From Henricia sp. BOLD:AAB3569 (taxonomy: Eukaryota; Echinodermata; Asteroidea; Spinulosida; Echinasteridae): a stretch of DNA of 64,000 nucleotides. Positions 1 through 10,239 of the stretch are shown here, piece by piece (position 1 is the stretch's first letter; every line of letters starts with the position of its first letter). The stretch covers positions 37,136 through 101,135 of the forward strand of contig JBBELK010000978.1 of assembly GCA_037783545.1 (NCBI GenBank), in the 5' to 3' direction. A model generated the notes under the pieces. The model made no database searches. It worked only from the letters and a program-made list of their open reading frames with translations, and was not told the origin of the DNA. Made by a program: the position numbers and the translations under genes.

Positions 1-148
1 TGTGGAGGCAGATGATTAGAGGTGGCTTCCAGCGAAGAGGGGTTAGAGCCGAACCCCCGGATGCTGACCCGTCTCGCCAGTACGCCTACCGATATTCAAA
101 TGCCGACATCCTGCGGATATGCAAGACCTCCACAGCGTCCACTTTCTG
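1..148 (+). pseudogene. 3' fragment of a LINE ORF (second copy at 34927-35074)
   Basis: These bases match 34927-35074 collinearly with no indels and three mismatches that I can see. In the complete copy this stretch encodes part of the C-terminal region downstream of the reverse transcriptase. Here the reading is cut off at the window edge on the left and breaks abruptly at about 149, where a G-rich repeat follows. The fragment is therefore dead sequence carried along with a duplication rather than an independent gene. Confidence 0.9.
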
Positions 149-149
149 G

Positions 150-718
150 GGGGTTAGCAAAGTTGTACTTTCAGGGGCGGATCCAGGCTTTTAAAAAAAG
201 GGGGCTGGGGGTGTCAGGTGAACTTCCCCATTTCCAACCCTCTTTTTCTGGCATTGTACCAATGGCTGTCGGTTTTTGGTCCCTACCTTATTGCCTGGGA
301 TTCAACAGAATATTTGTCTTGAACTGATACGGTTATTTCAAAGAGGCCCTTTTTGGTGGTTTTTTTTTGGGGGGTGGGGGGGGGGGGGGGGGGGTAAGAA
401 AGACCTCAAATACAAATATTTTATCCCCAGACCATTTGCCAGGTACTAAAACCATTATGGGGTGACACTTAGAACCAAAATACATACATGTGATGTAAGT
501 CTGTGCTTGCATAACAGCAAAAATAGGTTTTTAGTGATTTTAAGGGGGAAATTTGCCCCTCCCCCTAACTCCTTATTCCACCAGTATTTATTTTGCAAAC
601 AAGCAGATATTGCAATGGTACACTATCGGCTACCCAGAAAAAGTGGTCTCCAAAAATCCCGAGGGGGGGGGGGGGGGGGGGGGGGGGGGAGGGTTTCGGT
701 TGGTAGCCCATGGACTAG
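150..718 (+). repeat. G-rich dispersed repeat, copy 1
   Basis: The segment starting GGTTAGCAAAGTTGTACTTT aligns end to end with 35526-36088. It carries two long G runs, one at 369-394 broken by a single T and one of about 27 G at 663-689. Both copies keep the G runs at the same two places. A third, inverted fragment containing the second run is at 31582-31672. No coding potential; short open frames across it only read glycine or proline runs. Confidence 0.88.
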
Positions 719-929
719 GTGACCTGCCAGCCATTTGGTCGTTTCTTGTTTTTGATCGACTGGCGTTGGTCCTTGACGGATTTTTACGTTCTTGGTGCCA
801 AGTGGGGGCTGATAACTTTTTTCTATTCGGGAAAGGTACCTATTTAACCTAAAAAAAAGAAAAGAAAAAAAGAATTGTGCGCCCAAGTCGGCCCAAGCAC
901 GGGCAGTGCAACTTTAATGAGCATTTATA
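719..929. other. Unassigned spacer
   Basis: After the point where the two G-rich copies diverge (about 716 here and 36088 in the other copy) I recognise nothing up to the satellite. There is an A/G-rich tract at about 850-872. Confidence 0.5.
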
Positions 930-1440
930 TTGCAGGTGCGTTACACAGAGGGCGGGCCTCTGTATGAATGTACCCTTGATTTGCATGTGTACTCGGTACC
1001 AGGCTGAGGGCGTGCCTCTGAATGCCAGGCTTATGGTACATGTGCAATGTAACCATATTTTGTGTATACACCGTATGTACTCTGTGCTAGGCAGAGGACG
1101 GGCCGCCTCTGAATACCAGGTTTATTGTACAATGTACAATGTAACTCTATTTTGCATATACACCGTATGTACTCGGTACTAGGCAGAGGACGGGCCCATG
1201 TTTATGGTGCAATGTACTTCTATTTCGTATATGTACTCTGTGCTAGGCAGAGGACGGGCCTCTGTATGCCATGTTTATGGTACAATGTACTTCTTTTTCG
1301 CAGATATGTACCCTGTGATAGGCAGAGGACGGGCCTCTGAAGGCCACGTTCATGGTACAAATGTACTTATATTTCGCATACAGGTGCTCTGTACTAATTG
1401 GCAGAGGACGGGCCTCTGAGAGGACGGGCCTCTGAATGCT
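930..1440 (+). repeat. Satellite array 1 (long 75-bp type units)
   Basis: Diverged tandem units share the core GCAGAGGACGGGCCTCTG, then an ATG(T/C)TTATGGTACAATGTACTT segment and an A/T-rich stretch containing TTTCGCATATATGTACTC. These are the long form of the unit, about 75 bp with size variation. Each core is a small hairpin, CAGAGG-ACGGG-CCTCTG. The left units (930-1100) are the most degenerate, consistent with an array edge. Confidence 0.88.
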
Positions 1441-2510
1441 ATCATATGAACAACTTTGCCCTGATTTTGTGCAACAAACAACGGACCCTGTGTGTGTAGC
1501 GCGTGCAGCGTGGCCTCTGACCTTGTGTACACAGCACACACATTCTTTGTGAAGCAGGTCAAATGGACTGGACCATTTCACACAATGGAGGGGAGGAAGA
1601 GATTATAGCTACTGTAGACATTATGCAGTAGTACACAATACAAGATTTTGGAGTTTAAAAACTGTTCAGCTAAATGAAATTTTATTTCATAAGTACTGAT
1701 GTTTTCTTCATCACATTAACAATGGTATGAATACAAGGTTTGATAAACAAACCCACTTATTCACGTAATATGTATATTACACCCCTCCAAGGATTAATGC
1801 TTTGGTCTGACTAGCATTGACGGCAAATAAATCTCGTTTTACCGATATCCAGTGAATGTTACGAAAATAACAGAAAACCTATGGTATGAAGACATATTCA
1901 TTTACTAAAAAATGTAGTTTTGAGGCGATGAATCGGTGAAAAACGAACAATCAGGAGGACAAAGCGAACAGCTTTCCAACGTGCTTCTGTTTCGGCGAGA
2001 CGAATAAGTGGCCTGATCTAGTTCCCCGTTCATCCCACCAATATACGCGTGATTATAAGAGGATATGTGTAGCCAGACTATAGAAACACGTTGCATATTA
2101 TAATCGGGTCATGGTCTTAGATGAGAGACATTATATGATTCTTATATGAGTGGGACGGAAACTTTATGTAGTTTATTCATAAGTGCGAGTTGAATCTGTG
2201 GGACACAGAGAACGACTGTGCCGTTCAATTCAGTGAGACAGCCCACTGGAAAATGATCAGTAATCGTGTTGACCTCCATTGACTTTGCCGATTTTGAGGT
2301 TTAACACCCGTTCTTTGAGTGAAAAAAGCCCCTTTTCCCCGTGCATCATATATTTTATAAAATAATAACCAAACTAAAGGTAATACTCTGTACTTTGAAA
2401 TGCATAGCGAGTTGGGGAGAAACATAGACGTACTTTTCTTATGTACTCACAAAAGTTCGCAGTGAGGGGCTGTTTTCCGTGTCATTTTCCTGCGCTGAGC
2501 GTAGGGTCAC
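1441..2510. other. Unassigned sequence between satellite arrays
   Basis: About 1.1 kb without a recognisable gene or repeat. Short open frames on both strands lack family motifs and show no exon-like context. A plain A/T-rich region around 1600-1900 gives way to mixed composition. Confidence 0.5.
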
Positions 2511-3627
2511 GGAGCTCAGTGAGCAGATGCGCGCAAGTTCATGGTACACATGTACTTGGCAGAGGACGGGCCTCTGAATGCTATGTTTATGGTGCAATGT
2601 ACTTGGCAGAGGACGGGCCTCTGAAAGCTATGTTTATGGTACAAATGTACTTGGCAGAGGACGGGCCTCTGAATGCTATGTTTATGGTGCAATGTACTTG
2701 GCAGAGGACGGGCCTCTGAATGCTATGTTTATGGTACAAATGTACTTGGCAGAGGACGGGCCTCTGAGTGCTATGTTTATGGTGCAATGTACTTGGCAGA
2801 GGACGGGCCTCTGAATGCTATGTTTAAGGTACAAATGTACTTGGCAGAGGACGGGCCTCTGAATGCTATGTTTATGGTGCAATGTACTTCTATTTCGCAT
2901 ATATGTACTCTGTACTAGACAGAGGAGCTCAGTGAGCAGATGCGCGCAAGTTCATGGTACACATGTACTTGGCAGAGGACGGGCCTCTGAATGCTATGTT
3001 TATGGTGCAATGTACTTGGCAGAGGACGGGCCTCTGAAAGCTATGTTTATGGTACAAATGTACTTGGCAGAGGACGGGCCTCTGAATGCTATGTTTATGG
3101 TGCAATGTACTTGGCAGAGGACGGGCCTCTGAATGCTATGTTTATGGTACAAATGTACTTGGCAGAGGACGGGCTTCTGAGTGCTATGTTTATGGTGCAA
3201 TGTACTTGGCAGAGGACGGGCCTCTGAATGCTATGTTTAAGGTACAAATGTACTTGGCAGAGGACGGGCCTCTGAATGCTATGTTTATGGTGCAATGTAC
3301 TTCTATTTCGCATATATGTACTCTGTACTAGACAGAGGACGGGCCTCTGTGTGCCGTGTTTATGGTACAATGTACTTCTTTTTCGCAGATATGTACTCTG
3401 TGCTAGGCAGAGGACGGGCCTCTGAATGCCATGTTTATGGTACAAATGTACTTGGATGCCATGTTTATGGTACAAATGTACTTCTATTTCGCATATATGT
3501 ACTCTGTACTTGGCAGAGGACGGGCCTCTGAATGCCGTGTTTGTGGTACAATGTACTTCTATTTCGCATATATGCGCGCTATACTTGGCAGAGGACGGGC
3601 CTATGAATGCCATGTTTGTGGTACATT
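2511..3627 (+). repeat. Satellite array 2 (short 47-48 bp units, 413-bp duplication)
   Basis: This array is mostly of the short unit, 47-48 bp, in which GTACTT runs directly into GGCAGAGG. Some long 75-bp units appear at the end of each block and at 3340-3627. The block 2511-2923 is repeated as 2924-3336 with a single difference that I can see (CCTCTG against CTTCTG near 3175). Both start with the unique seed GGAGCTCAGTGAGCAGATGC. Long open frames here, including one of 172 codons on the minus strand, are by-products of the repeats. Confidence 0.95.
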
Positions 3628-4247
3628 GGGTCGTATAAATAAAAAGTAGTTTTTGCTTTTACTTCAATATTTGTAGTATTTACTACCATCCATATGAATA
3701 AAAATGAGTAAAAGAGTTTACTTGAAAGTATTTTCTAAATGTTAAAAGTATTTACTTTTCTTTTTAGCGTTTACTTAATTCCGTATGAATAAAAGGGGGA
3801 AGATACTACAAATTGCAAGTAATTACTTGTCCTTTTTCAAGGTAGCTCCAGAGCTACCTTAGGAATAGAGAGGTAAGGACTCGACGGGAGAAATGGCAGC
3901 GTTTATGAATGTTGTCCCTCGCCGGGGAAAGGTTTATGTTCCAATGTTGTCAACAGCACACTATTATGTGTCAATAATTTCACGAAAACGTCTTGCTTTG
4001 ATTCTTGAGAACCAGAAGCGTGTCCTTCATCATGATGGTCAGAATCAACATAGATTTTGGATTTAACTCTAACTTCTAACCTAATACTGCTTGTGTGACT
4101 CAGTGCGTGTGTGTGGAGTGTACGAGTATAAGATTATTCATACGGAATGTAGAATATGCTTTTACTGAATGCTTCTACTTTGAAGTAAATTCTTTTACTT
4201 TTTGCTAATACTTCTTAGTATTTACTACTTTTTATTCATACGACCCC
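3628..4247. mobile_element. 620-bp MITE inserted in the satellite
   Basis: The segment starts GGGTCGTATAAATAAAAAGT and ends ACTTTTTATTCATACGACCC, a terminal inverted repeat of about 20 bp with one mismatch. Internally it repeats motifs such as CCGTATGAATAAAAG and tracts resembling TTTACTTTT. Satellite units flank it on both sides (left unit cut after GGTACATT, right unit resuming ATGTGCTTC). I cannot fix a target-site duplication, so the superfamily is left open. No coding capacity, so it is non-autonomous. Confidence 0.85.
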
Positions 4248-4250
4248 ATG

Positions 4251-4390
4251 TGCTTCTATTTCGCATACTCTGTACTTGGCAGAGGACGGGCCTCTGAATG
4301 CCATGTTTGGGGTACAGTGTACTTCTATTTTGCATATATGTACTCTGTACCTGGCAGAGGGCGGGCCTCTGTATGCCATGTTGATGGGCC
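4251..4390 (+). repeat. Satellite array 3, continuation beyond the MITE
   Basis: Two long-type units with the GGCAGAGGACGGGCCTCTG core resume directly after the MITE. They are the severed right end of the array at 2511-3627. Confidence 0.9.
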
Positions 4391-4489
4391 TTCGCTGGCA
4401 CGCTGATTTTAATGTGGTCCAGGGGCACCTCTTTGTGCTATTTTGTGAATCCCAAAGTTCAAGTACCCCGTTCGCAAAGTTTTGCTTCA

Positions 4490-4574
4490 AAAATTAAAAA
4501 AAAGCAAACAAAAAAAGCAAACAAACAAAACAAACAAACAAACAAACAAACAACCCCACCAAAAAAAAAAAAAG
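4490..4574 (+). repeat. A-rich and (AAAC)n simple repeat
   Basis: An A-rich tract with repeated CAAA/AAAC units ends in a run of 14 A. It separates the satellite from the retroelement to the right and may be a poly(A)-like tail of an older insertion, although no body for it is seen. Confidence 0.8.
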
Positions 4575-4578
4575 TGCC

Positions 4579-5070
4579 GTGGTTTGTGCGTTTATGAAAG
4601 GTCGAACGGCGGGCCCCGTTAGCACGTCAACGAATTATGTGATGGTTTGTTCTATACATGCAGCCCAAGTCGGCTCTGGATGTCCACAAGCCAAGACGCC
4701 TGCAGCTGCTCAAGCGTGCATGGAGACGAGCTACGATCGCAAGGTTGTCTACGTGATGTCTGTGTTTAGAGAATACGTGGACGAGTTCGAGCCTTTGTTT
4801 GCCGAAGATGTAAAGGAAAAACATTTGAGTACCAGTGGTATTTGAAAATGCTGGAGAGTCATCTGTGTGAGAGAGATTTTGATCAATCTTTTGATCCCAT
4901 CGCTACGCACGCAGCGAAGCGGAAACGAGGCACCTCCCAGTGGGTAGTTTTCAATGGCAAACCAAGTGGCTTGCCAGTCCCTTTTACACCCACCCCGCCT
5001 GAAGTTCTCTCTGGTAGATTACAGGTAGATTTAAAGGCGCTCGGATTCAGAGATCCAACTATTTTGTAGC
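4579..5070 (+). pseudogene. Region upstream of RT in the DIRS-like element (gag-like or RT lead-in)
   Basis: Two open stretches in different frames, 4579-4845 and 4842-5069, read as one broken protein. The second contains a basic AAKRKRG patch at about residues 24-30, followed by prolines. The position ahead of the RT fits ORF1 or the N-terminal lead of the polyprotein, but I see no diagnostic motif, so the assignment rests on location. Confidence 0.4.
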
Positions 5071-5094
5071 CGGCACATTAAGCAATGATCCTGG

Positions 5095-6210
5095 TGCTTT
5101 GGGACGATATCTTAGCAGAGTCACCCAATAGGGACGAAGTTCATGGTTGGCTTCATCATGGAATTAGTCTGTATGATTTTTTCCAGTCGTTCTATGGCAG
5201 ATACAGGGGCAGGAATTGCTGTTTATAATTTCCCACCGAAAGGTATTTTAAATGCGCTCATTTGTCAAGATTATGTCGCCTTTTTCATAGACACAATCAC
5301 CAGGCGGTGGATAGAGGGCTCTATATACGTTGTGGGTAGGGTCAAGGAAGTACAGCCGCCGAAATGTGTGACTGCCTTGACAGTTGAACCCAAGAAGCCG
5401 CGTCTGCTTCTATCAATGAAGGGACCTAATCTTTGGCGCAAGGACACACCCTTCAGTGTGGTACCTTTAGGCAATGTTGTCAGACCCATAACCAAAGGCG
5501 ATATTTTCTCAAGTACCGACAACAGCCAGGGATACAAGCAAATCTTCTTGACCAAGGAGTCCAGAACCTTTTCCGGCTTCGAGTGGGTTTGGTTTTAAAA
5601 AACAGTGCATAAGTTTACTCATCCATTGGCTTTTGTCTTCCTGCATGGCTTAAGAACAGAGGTAAACATACAGAAATCTGGATAGACGACCGTTTCATTG
5701 GCGAGTGCCATCCCAGCGATGGAGGGGCAAAGTATACGAAGGTTTAAAACACTTCAGTCGTGTTTGTTTTATTGCGGTGTGAACCGGACATGCATGGGGA
5801 CGGTTCCTACATCAGAGCTCTAAGGGCCGTTTACGTCGTACGCTACATACAGTTAAAGCTCGGCTTGTTCAGCAACTTAAAGAAAAGTCATCGGCAGCCA
5901 TCGAACAGCATGGTGCATCTCGGGTTCGGCATCTGCTCCAAACCCTATCATTTCCGATTCCTGAGCATAAAAAGGTATCATTCGCTGAGGTACGAGAGAC
6001 AATTTTGCGGGAGGATAAAATGCTCTAAAAGAAGATGCAACGTTTTGTGGGCAAAGGCCAAAGTTTTGCTCTGGTGTTTGTTTGTTTCTGAGGGAATGCT
6101 CCTCCTTCATATCTACACTCGATATGATCTCGTGCCTACGCCTCTGTCACCACAAGTGCGGGAGGAGATTCTATTTTTGAGGTTTGTCGATAGCTTCTCG
6201 CAGCTGATCC
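5095..6210 (+). pseudogene. DIRS-type reverse transcriptase, frameshifted
   Basis: Across three frames the RT blocks are readable: LTVEPKKPRLLLSM (basic strand before motif A), GDIFSSTDNSQGYKQIFLT (motif A region with TDNSQGY), FSGFEW, then the catalytic motif C as IWIDDRFIGE at about 5673-5702, then LGLFSNLKKS and MVHLGFGI (thumb-proximal blocks typical of DIRS elements). The motif B region between 5600 and 5650 is damaged by stops and a shift. The enzyme would have copied the element RNA into DNA. At least two frameshifts separate the blocks, so it is inactive. Confidence 0.85.
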
Positions 6211-6600
6211 CTTGAAGTCAAGGCCGCCACCTTGCTATCGCATCGCACTGTCGGCAGACGCATCTGGCTATAAATAGGGCGGTACCCTAGTCTTACCTGA
6301 CGGTAGTGTAAGTTTCTGAGATTACTGGTCTGCAGACATTTTGTGACACACGGGTATATGTCGCAAGGAGGCCCTTGATCTATATTTTGTGTGGCTCTCG
6401 GTCTTTGATTCGCTATGGAACTTGATGGTAGATGTGGTTGGAGATTCCAGAAATGTGGTGGATGCTTGGACTGGCCTCCGAGCTAGGTCTAAACCTCAAG
6501 TTGACCTAGGTCCCATCTGGTAGTCCCACAGGTTTTCACCTTTGATTTGATGGCACTTTCGTCAAATGTCCCGGCGCGCAGGAACGGGTCTCCACTCAAG
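6211..6600 (+). pseudogene. RNase H domain of the DIRS-like element
   Basis: LSADASGYK near 6248-6274 matches the first RNase H aspartate block, followed by an in-frame stop and GGTLVLPDGS. GDSRNVVDAW near 6440-6470 matches the DS block of the domain. FDLMALSSNV follows at about 6545, as in DIRS polyproteins after RNase H. Stops and shifts interrupt it. Confidence 0.8.
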
Positions 6601-6666
6601 TTCTTCCTTTCGCCTGTCAGAGGCAGGTCAAGCAGGGGTTTTTAGAATACCCGTCTTCTACGGGAT

Positions 6667-7230
6667 ATGTCCCGAATTTTTCAAGGGCTGGGGTTTGAGC
6701 TCTGGGCCTTCCAGTGCTACTTCCCACGTATTGTCACCCCCCGAATGGATATCGCTTACGCTAAGCGTCACCATGTTCTCCTTGTGTCCGACTCAATGTT
6801 CAGAGGGTTCAAAGGATTCGGCTGGCCCAAGGCATTGAGCGTGCAAATGTTAGCCAACGGAGGCACAAAAATGGCCCCGTTATGTAGACATCTGGTGGTA
6901 TCTTGCAGGGCTTTTCAGCCGGAGGTGGCAGTTCTGCGCGGAGGCATAAATGATTTCAGCCGATTGACCGACCCTTCGCAGGGTGTACTTGACGTGGTAG
7001 GGGTTTTTCGCGCTGTTGCCCAACTGATCAGGGAAAAAATTCCCAATATGCATATTTGTTCTTTCCTCAATGTGCCAAACCAAGATGGTGGGCATCAATC
7101 GCTCAGTCGCCGTAGTCAACTCATTATTGAAAGAGGTCTGTCATGAATGCTAGCTGGCAGTTTTTCTCGAACGATTACATCGTGGAGCAGGATCTTGCGG
7201 ACATTGTGCACCTATCGATGATAAGATATC
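6667..7230 (+). pseudogene. SGNH/GDSL-type hydrolase domain of the DIRS-like element
   Basis: The 159-codon open stretch 6667-7146 contains VLLVSDSMFRGF at residues 37-48 (block I; the usual GDS is SDS here, with the nucleophile serine kept at residue 43) and LRGGINDF at residues 90-97 (block III, G-x-N-D). After a one-base shift at 7143 reading continues to ADIVHLS, which fits block V, D-x-x-H. All catalytic blocks of an SGNH hydrolase are thus present in order. Known family members are esterases; the role in retrotransposons is not settled. Confidence 0.8.
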
Positions 7231-7639
7231 TAAGCTCCAGCGCAGGCTGCGGCTGTTTTTAAGATCCGTTTCGGGCTTGCCCTCGGGAATTGCGATACAA
7301 TGCTAAATTTCTTCTTCAATCATGCCCTCCCCTTCTTCACGAGAGCGTTTTGGTATCTTTTTGAAGATGATCAGTGCGGCAACCAGGCTGACAAAACTAG
7401 GAAACGAGTTGGATACGCAGGGATATGAAGTGCAAAAGAGCGGACTTATTTGCAGCATTAGACCGATTTCTGCGGGAGCATCAAAGCAAATGATGCTGTA
7501 CTGAAGGGGAGGATCTGGAGTCAGTGACACCACTTGACATCCTATGCTTTTCGATCAATCGTGACTCAGAAGGTCGCACGCAGATTCACGGCTTAGGGTG
7601 AAAAAATTTGGGTAAGCACGGGATCTGCTCTTGTGGGTG

Positions 7640-8572
7640 CCCGCTTATATTAGCGGCATGCACCGTGGACTCTTATGTTGGGCAGATAAGGGCATACTTT
7701 AACTCATTCGGTAGGACCGAAGTCTGGCGAGTGGGATAAAAGTTCGCAAACCCTTGCATCTCTCACCAAGTTCGTAGATACATGAATGCAATGCAGCTGG
7801 AGCAGGCTGAGTCTCACATTACTTCAAAGCAGGCAATTCCATTGTTTTCTGATAAGTTACGATGGTCGGTGAAAGAGATCACTGACCGATCCTGGAGACT
7901 TGGCAAAGGCGAAGGTCTTTTCCCCTAGCGCTACGTGGTACAACGAGACTTGGCCCTTTTCCTCTGCCTATAATGGGCCGGGGACAGAGCTGGTGACCTA
8001 GGGGGAATCAGAACCTGAAAAATAACAAGGATCGAAGGAGGCGATTTTTTATTCAGCCACACTATTGGCAAGACGGTAAGTGAGGGTGACTCATCATTGA
8101 TAATGATTCCAAAGTTGCAGGACCAAGGAAAGATGGATCCAGTCGGCGCAGTTCAAAGTCTGGTTGATCTTTCGCCCCTTGGCGGCCAATCGCAGAGTCC
8201 TCGTAAACAAACCCTTCGCCTGTTAACGGACCGAATTCACGGCTGAAGATGTATTTTGCCGCAACAGACAATCCTGAAAACCAGCTTTTGAGAGCGCACA
8301 ACAGCCGTGCCTGGGTAGCAACCACACTGCGGCTCCTGGATCATCGGATGAGCAGGTGATGGACCACTGCCAATGGGCGTCGCGGAAGACGTACAAGCAC
8401 TATACCCAGGTTGAGAGAGTTATGAGGCGTCAGAGCACGGTCCAGGTATTACGCGACGCCGTCTCCACAGCTGAACAAAGTCCAATGGCAGATATCGTCG
8501 GACAATTCTATAGGCGTCTGAACTCGGGCCTCGGGGCCCGCGTAGCTTTCCCGCCATCTACATGCAGCTGAT
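7640..8572 (+). pseudogene. Tyrosine recombinase of the DIRS-like element
   Basis: The N-terminal core-binding part reads SYVGQIRAYFNSFGR and then SKQAIPLFSDKLR in shifted frames. The catalytic part shows GDRAGDLG at 7980-8003 (first Arg), IGKT near 8070, LRAHNSRAWVATTLRLL near 8287-8337 (the H-x-x-R box), and MDHCQWASRKTYKHYTQV from 8356, with the Trp and the nucleophile Tyr in HYT. Every catalytic residue of the family is still visible but four or more frame changes break the protein. The enzyme would have integrated a circular cDNA. Confidence 0.85.
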
Positions 8573-8825
8573 GTCTATAAATGCCATCACCTACTAACAA
8601 AACTACCCATTTTGTTTTTTAATCAATTTTATAGGCAGCGACAGCTTGAGAAAAGAAAAGAGAAGAAAATAAAATGAGAGAAAGGCAGCAGGACAACTAG
8701 TCCAGTTTTTCTTTCCTTTCTATCTGATACAGTCTCCCGCTTTCGTTTGAGGTTTGGGTAAGGATTGGGGTGTATTTGGGCAGGTTTGGGGGTTCTCGGC
8801 GGCCTAAGGGGGCAGGTTTTGGCGA

Positions 8826-8890
8826 AATCCATCTAGTAACCCATATCTAAACCCTATAGATACCGGAGTCGGACGGAAACAAAGGCGGTT
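8826..8890 (+). repeat. Direct repeat 1 downstream of the recombinase (putative B1)
   Basis: AATCCATCTA...GGAGTCGGACGGAAACAAAG...GGCGGTT recurs at 9177-9238, differing mainly by a 3-base insertion near 8836. A pair of repeats flanking about 290 bp just beyond the recombinase fits the split direct repeats (A1-ORFs-B1-A2-B2) of Ngaro-type elements. Confidence 0.75.
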
Positions 8891-8921
8891 GTGCAAATAG
8901 GTTACTATTTGCACAACCGCC
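8884..8921. other. 17-bp stem hairpin at the end of direct repeat 1
   Basis: GGCGGTTGTGCAAATAG is followed after four bases by CTATTTGCACAACCGCC, a perfect inverted repeat. In the second direct repeat (9232 onward) GGCGGTT runs straight into ACTATT, so the hairpin is an addition specific to the first copy. Confidence 0.85.
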
Positions 8922-9176
8922 GACGTTTAGGGCAGCGTAGGAATCTACGCAGTCTCGAGTATACCAAGGTGGCAGCTGGTGGGGAGTATTTGGACGAGAA
9001 GGAACGAGTCGGCAGAGGACGGTATACGGTTGTATGTCTCAACGGTGGTAAGATAATAGTTTGGCCTCGGCGGCCAGCTTCTGGTGAGTATTATTATATA
9101 TATACCCTTTTTTTTCCCGCCCACCCGACCTCCTTCCTCATTGCTGAGCTTTCCTCTGGCTTCGGTTTCTATGCTC

Positions 9177-9240
9177 AATCCATCTAACCCATATCTAAAC
9201 CCTATAGATACCGGAGTCGGACGGAAACAAAGGCGGTTAC
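9177..9240 (+). repeat. Direct repeat 2 (putative B2, right end of the element)
   Basis: Second copy of the repeat at 8826-8890. I take its end as the right limit of the DIRS-like element. I could not find the matching A1 copy near 4580. Confidence 0.7.
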
Positions 9241-9360
9241 TATTCTGGCTGCACGTTTGAGACATTTGTTCATGCGTAACGGTCAACCCATACTGTGCAA
9301 CAATAATCTAGACTAGGCATGACTAAGCTTAAAATAAGGGTGTGCGTGTGCTTTTGAGTT

Positions 9361-9495
9361 ACACTGTCACTGTCTTCTTTACATATTCGACATGCTGGTT
9401 CCAACTAAAGGTTTCGTGAACAATAACACCCAAGCATTTAAATGATTTAACTTTATGCACTGGGTTATTATTGATGTGTATTACTTGTCTGAGGA
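9361..9495 (-). pseudogene. LINE reverse-transcriptase C-terminal fragment
   Basis: Reading the minus strand gives VKSFKCLGVIVHETFSWNQH followed by VEYVKKTV, the block after the palm domain of CR1/L2/RTE-like LINEs (K-x-LG-V-x-x-x-x-x-x-x-W-x-x-H). Only about 45 codons remain. Nothing readable flanks it. Confidence 0.75.
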
Positions 9496-9644
9496 ATTAA
9501 TAACGTCCTAAACCCTACGAGAACAGGCAAATCACGAGAAAAAAAGCATGTTATTTCTATCATATTTTAAACGGCCACTACGACCACTGTGTAAAACATA
9601 AAGTTATGAAAATTGACTTGGAGAACATTCCATATTTGAAGATA

Positions 9645-10112
9645 GTAGACACGATTGGTAAACTGTTACAAATAGTTTTATCCCCCTATGTGATTGAAGA
9701 TATTCATGATAAAAACCAACCTTAGCAAAAACCAGCTCCGTACTTCGTCTAACATTTGAGAAAACAGTAAAAAAAGGGTTTACAGTAATTTAGCCCCAAA
9801 ACCACTTCGCCCTGAACCACGGCGCCCTGAACCACGGCCTGTGCACGAAGTGTTTTGGGGCGAAGTGGCATTCGGACGAAGTGGTGTAAGTGCAAAGTGG
9901 TTTGGGGGCGAGGTGGTGCAGGGCGAAATGGTTTTGGGGCGAAGTGAGACGAAAATTAATTGATTTAACAATTTCTCCAAAACTATTGCACTTCGGGCAT
10001 AACCATTTCAGGGGATGTTTTCTGCCATCATCATGTTTATATTGTGTAAGTTACGTGTAAATCTGTGAACATTTCTGATTTTCGAGATTACCAATCATGT
10101 ACCTATACTGCC
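9645..10112. repeat. Dispersed repeat with CACTTCGCCC motif cluster, copy 1
   Basis: The whole segment aligns with 61085-61580. Its centre (9790-9950) is an irregular minisatellite of GGGCGAAGTGGTTTT-like units with one inverted unit on the left (CCACTTCGCCCTGAACCACG). The flanks (for example GATTGAAGATATTCATGATA) are equally conserved, so the minisatellite is part of a larger mobile or duplicated unit. No coding capacity. Confidence 0.85.
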
Positions 10113-10239
10113 TTTAAGTAGAATTAAATAGATGGCAATTTTACTTTAGTATTTCATCCGAAAAAAACACGGACAAACACACAAAAAATCATGTAAAAAA
10201 GTAGTGTGCTTTATTCTATATCTCTGGAAATACAAATTG

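Larger units (their letters stand above)
4579..9240 (+). mobile_element. Decayed DIRS/Ngaro-type tyrosine-recombinase retrotransposon
   Basis: Four domain remains occur in order on the plus strand: reverse transcriptase, RNase H, an SGNH-type hydrolase and a tyrosine recombinase. They are followed by duplicated terminal sequence. This order and the use of a recombinase instead of a DDE integrase define the DIRS order, and an SGNH hydrolase between RNase H and recombinase is known in some of its Ngaro-like members. Frame changes and stops occur in every domain, so it cannot make its proteins. The left end is uncertain; I place it just after the A-rich tract because gag-like reading begins there. 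Confidence 0.85.

Noticed and set aside
3095..3613. 172-codon minus-strand open frame
   Set aside because: It reads through satellite monomers (repeated HKHSIQRPVLCQ); open by repetition, not by selection.
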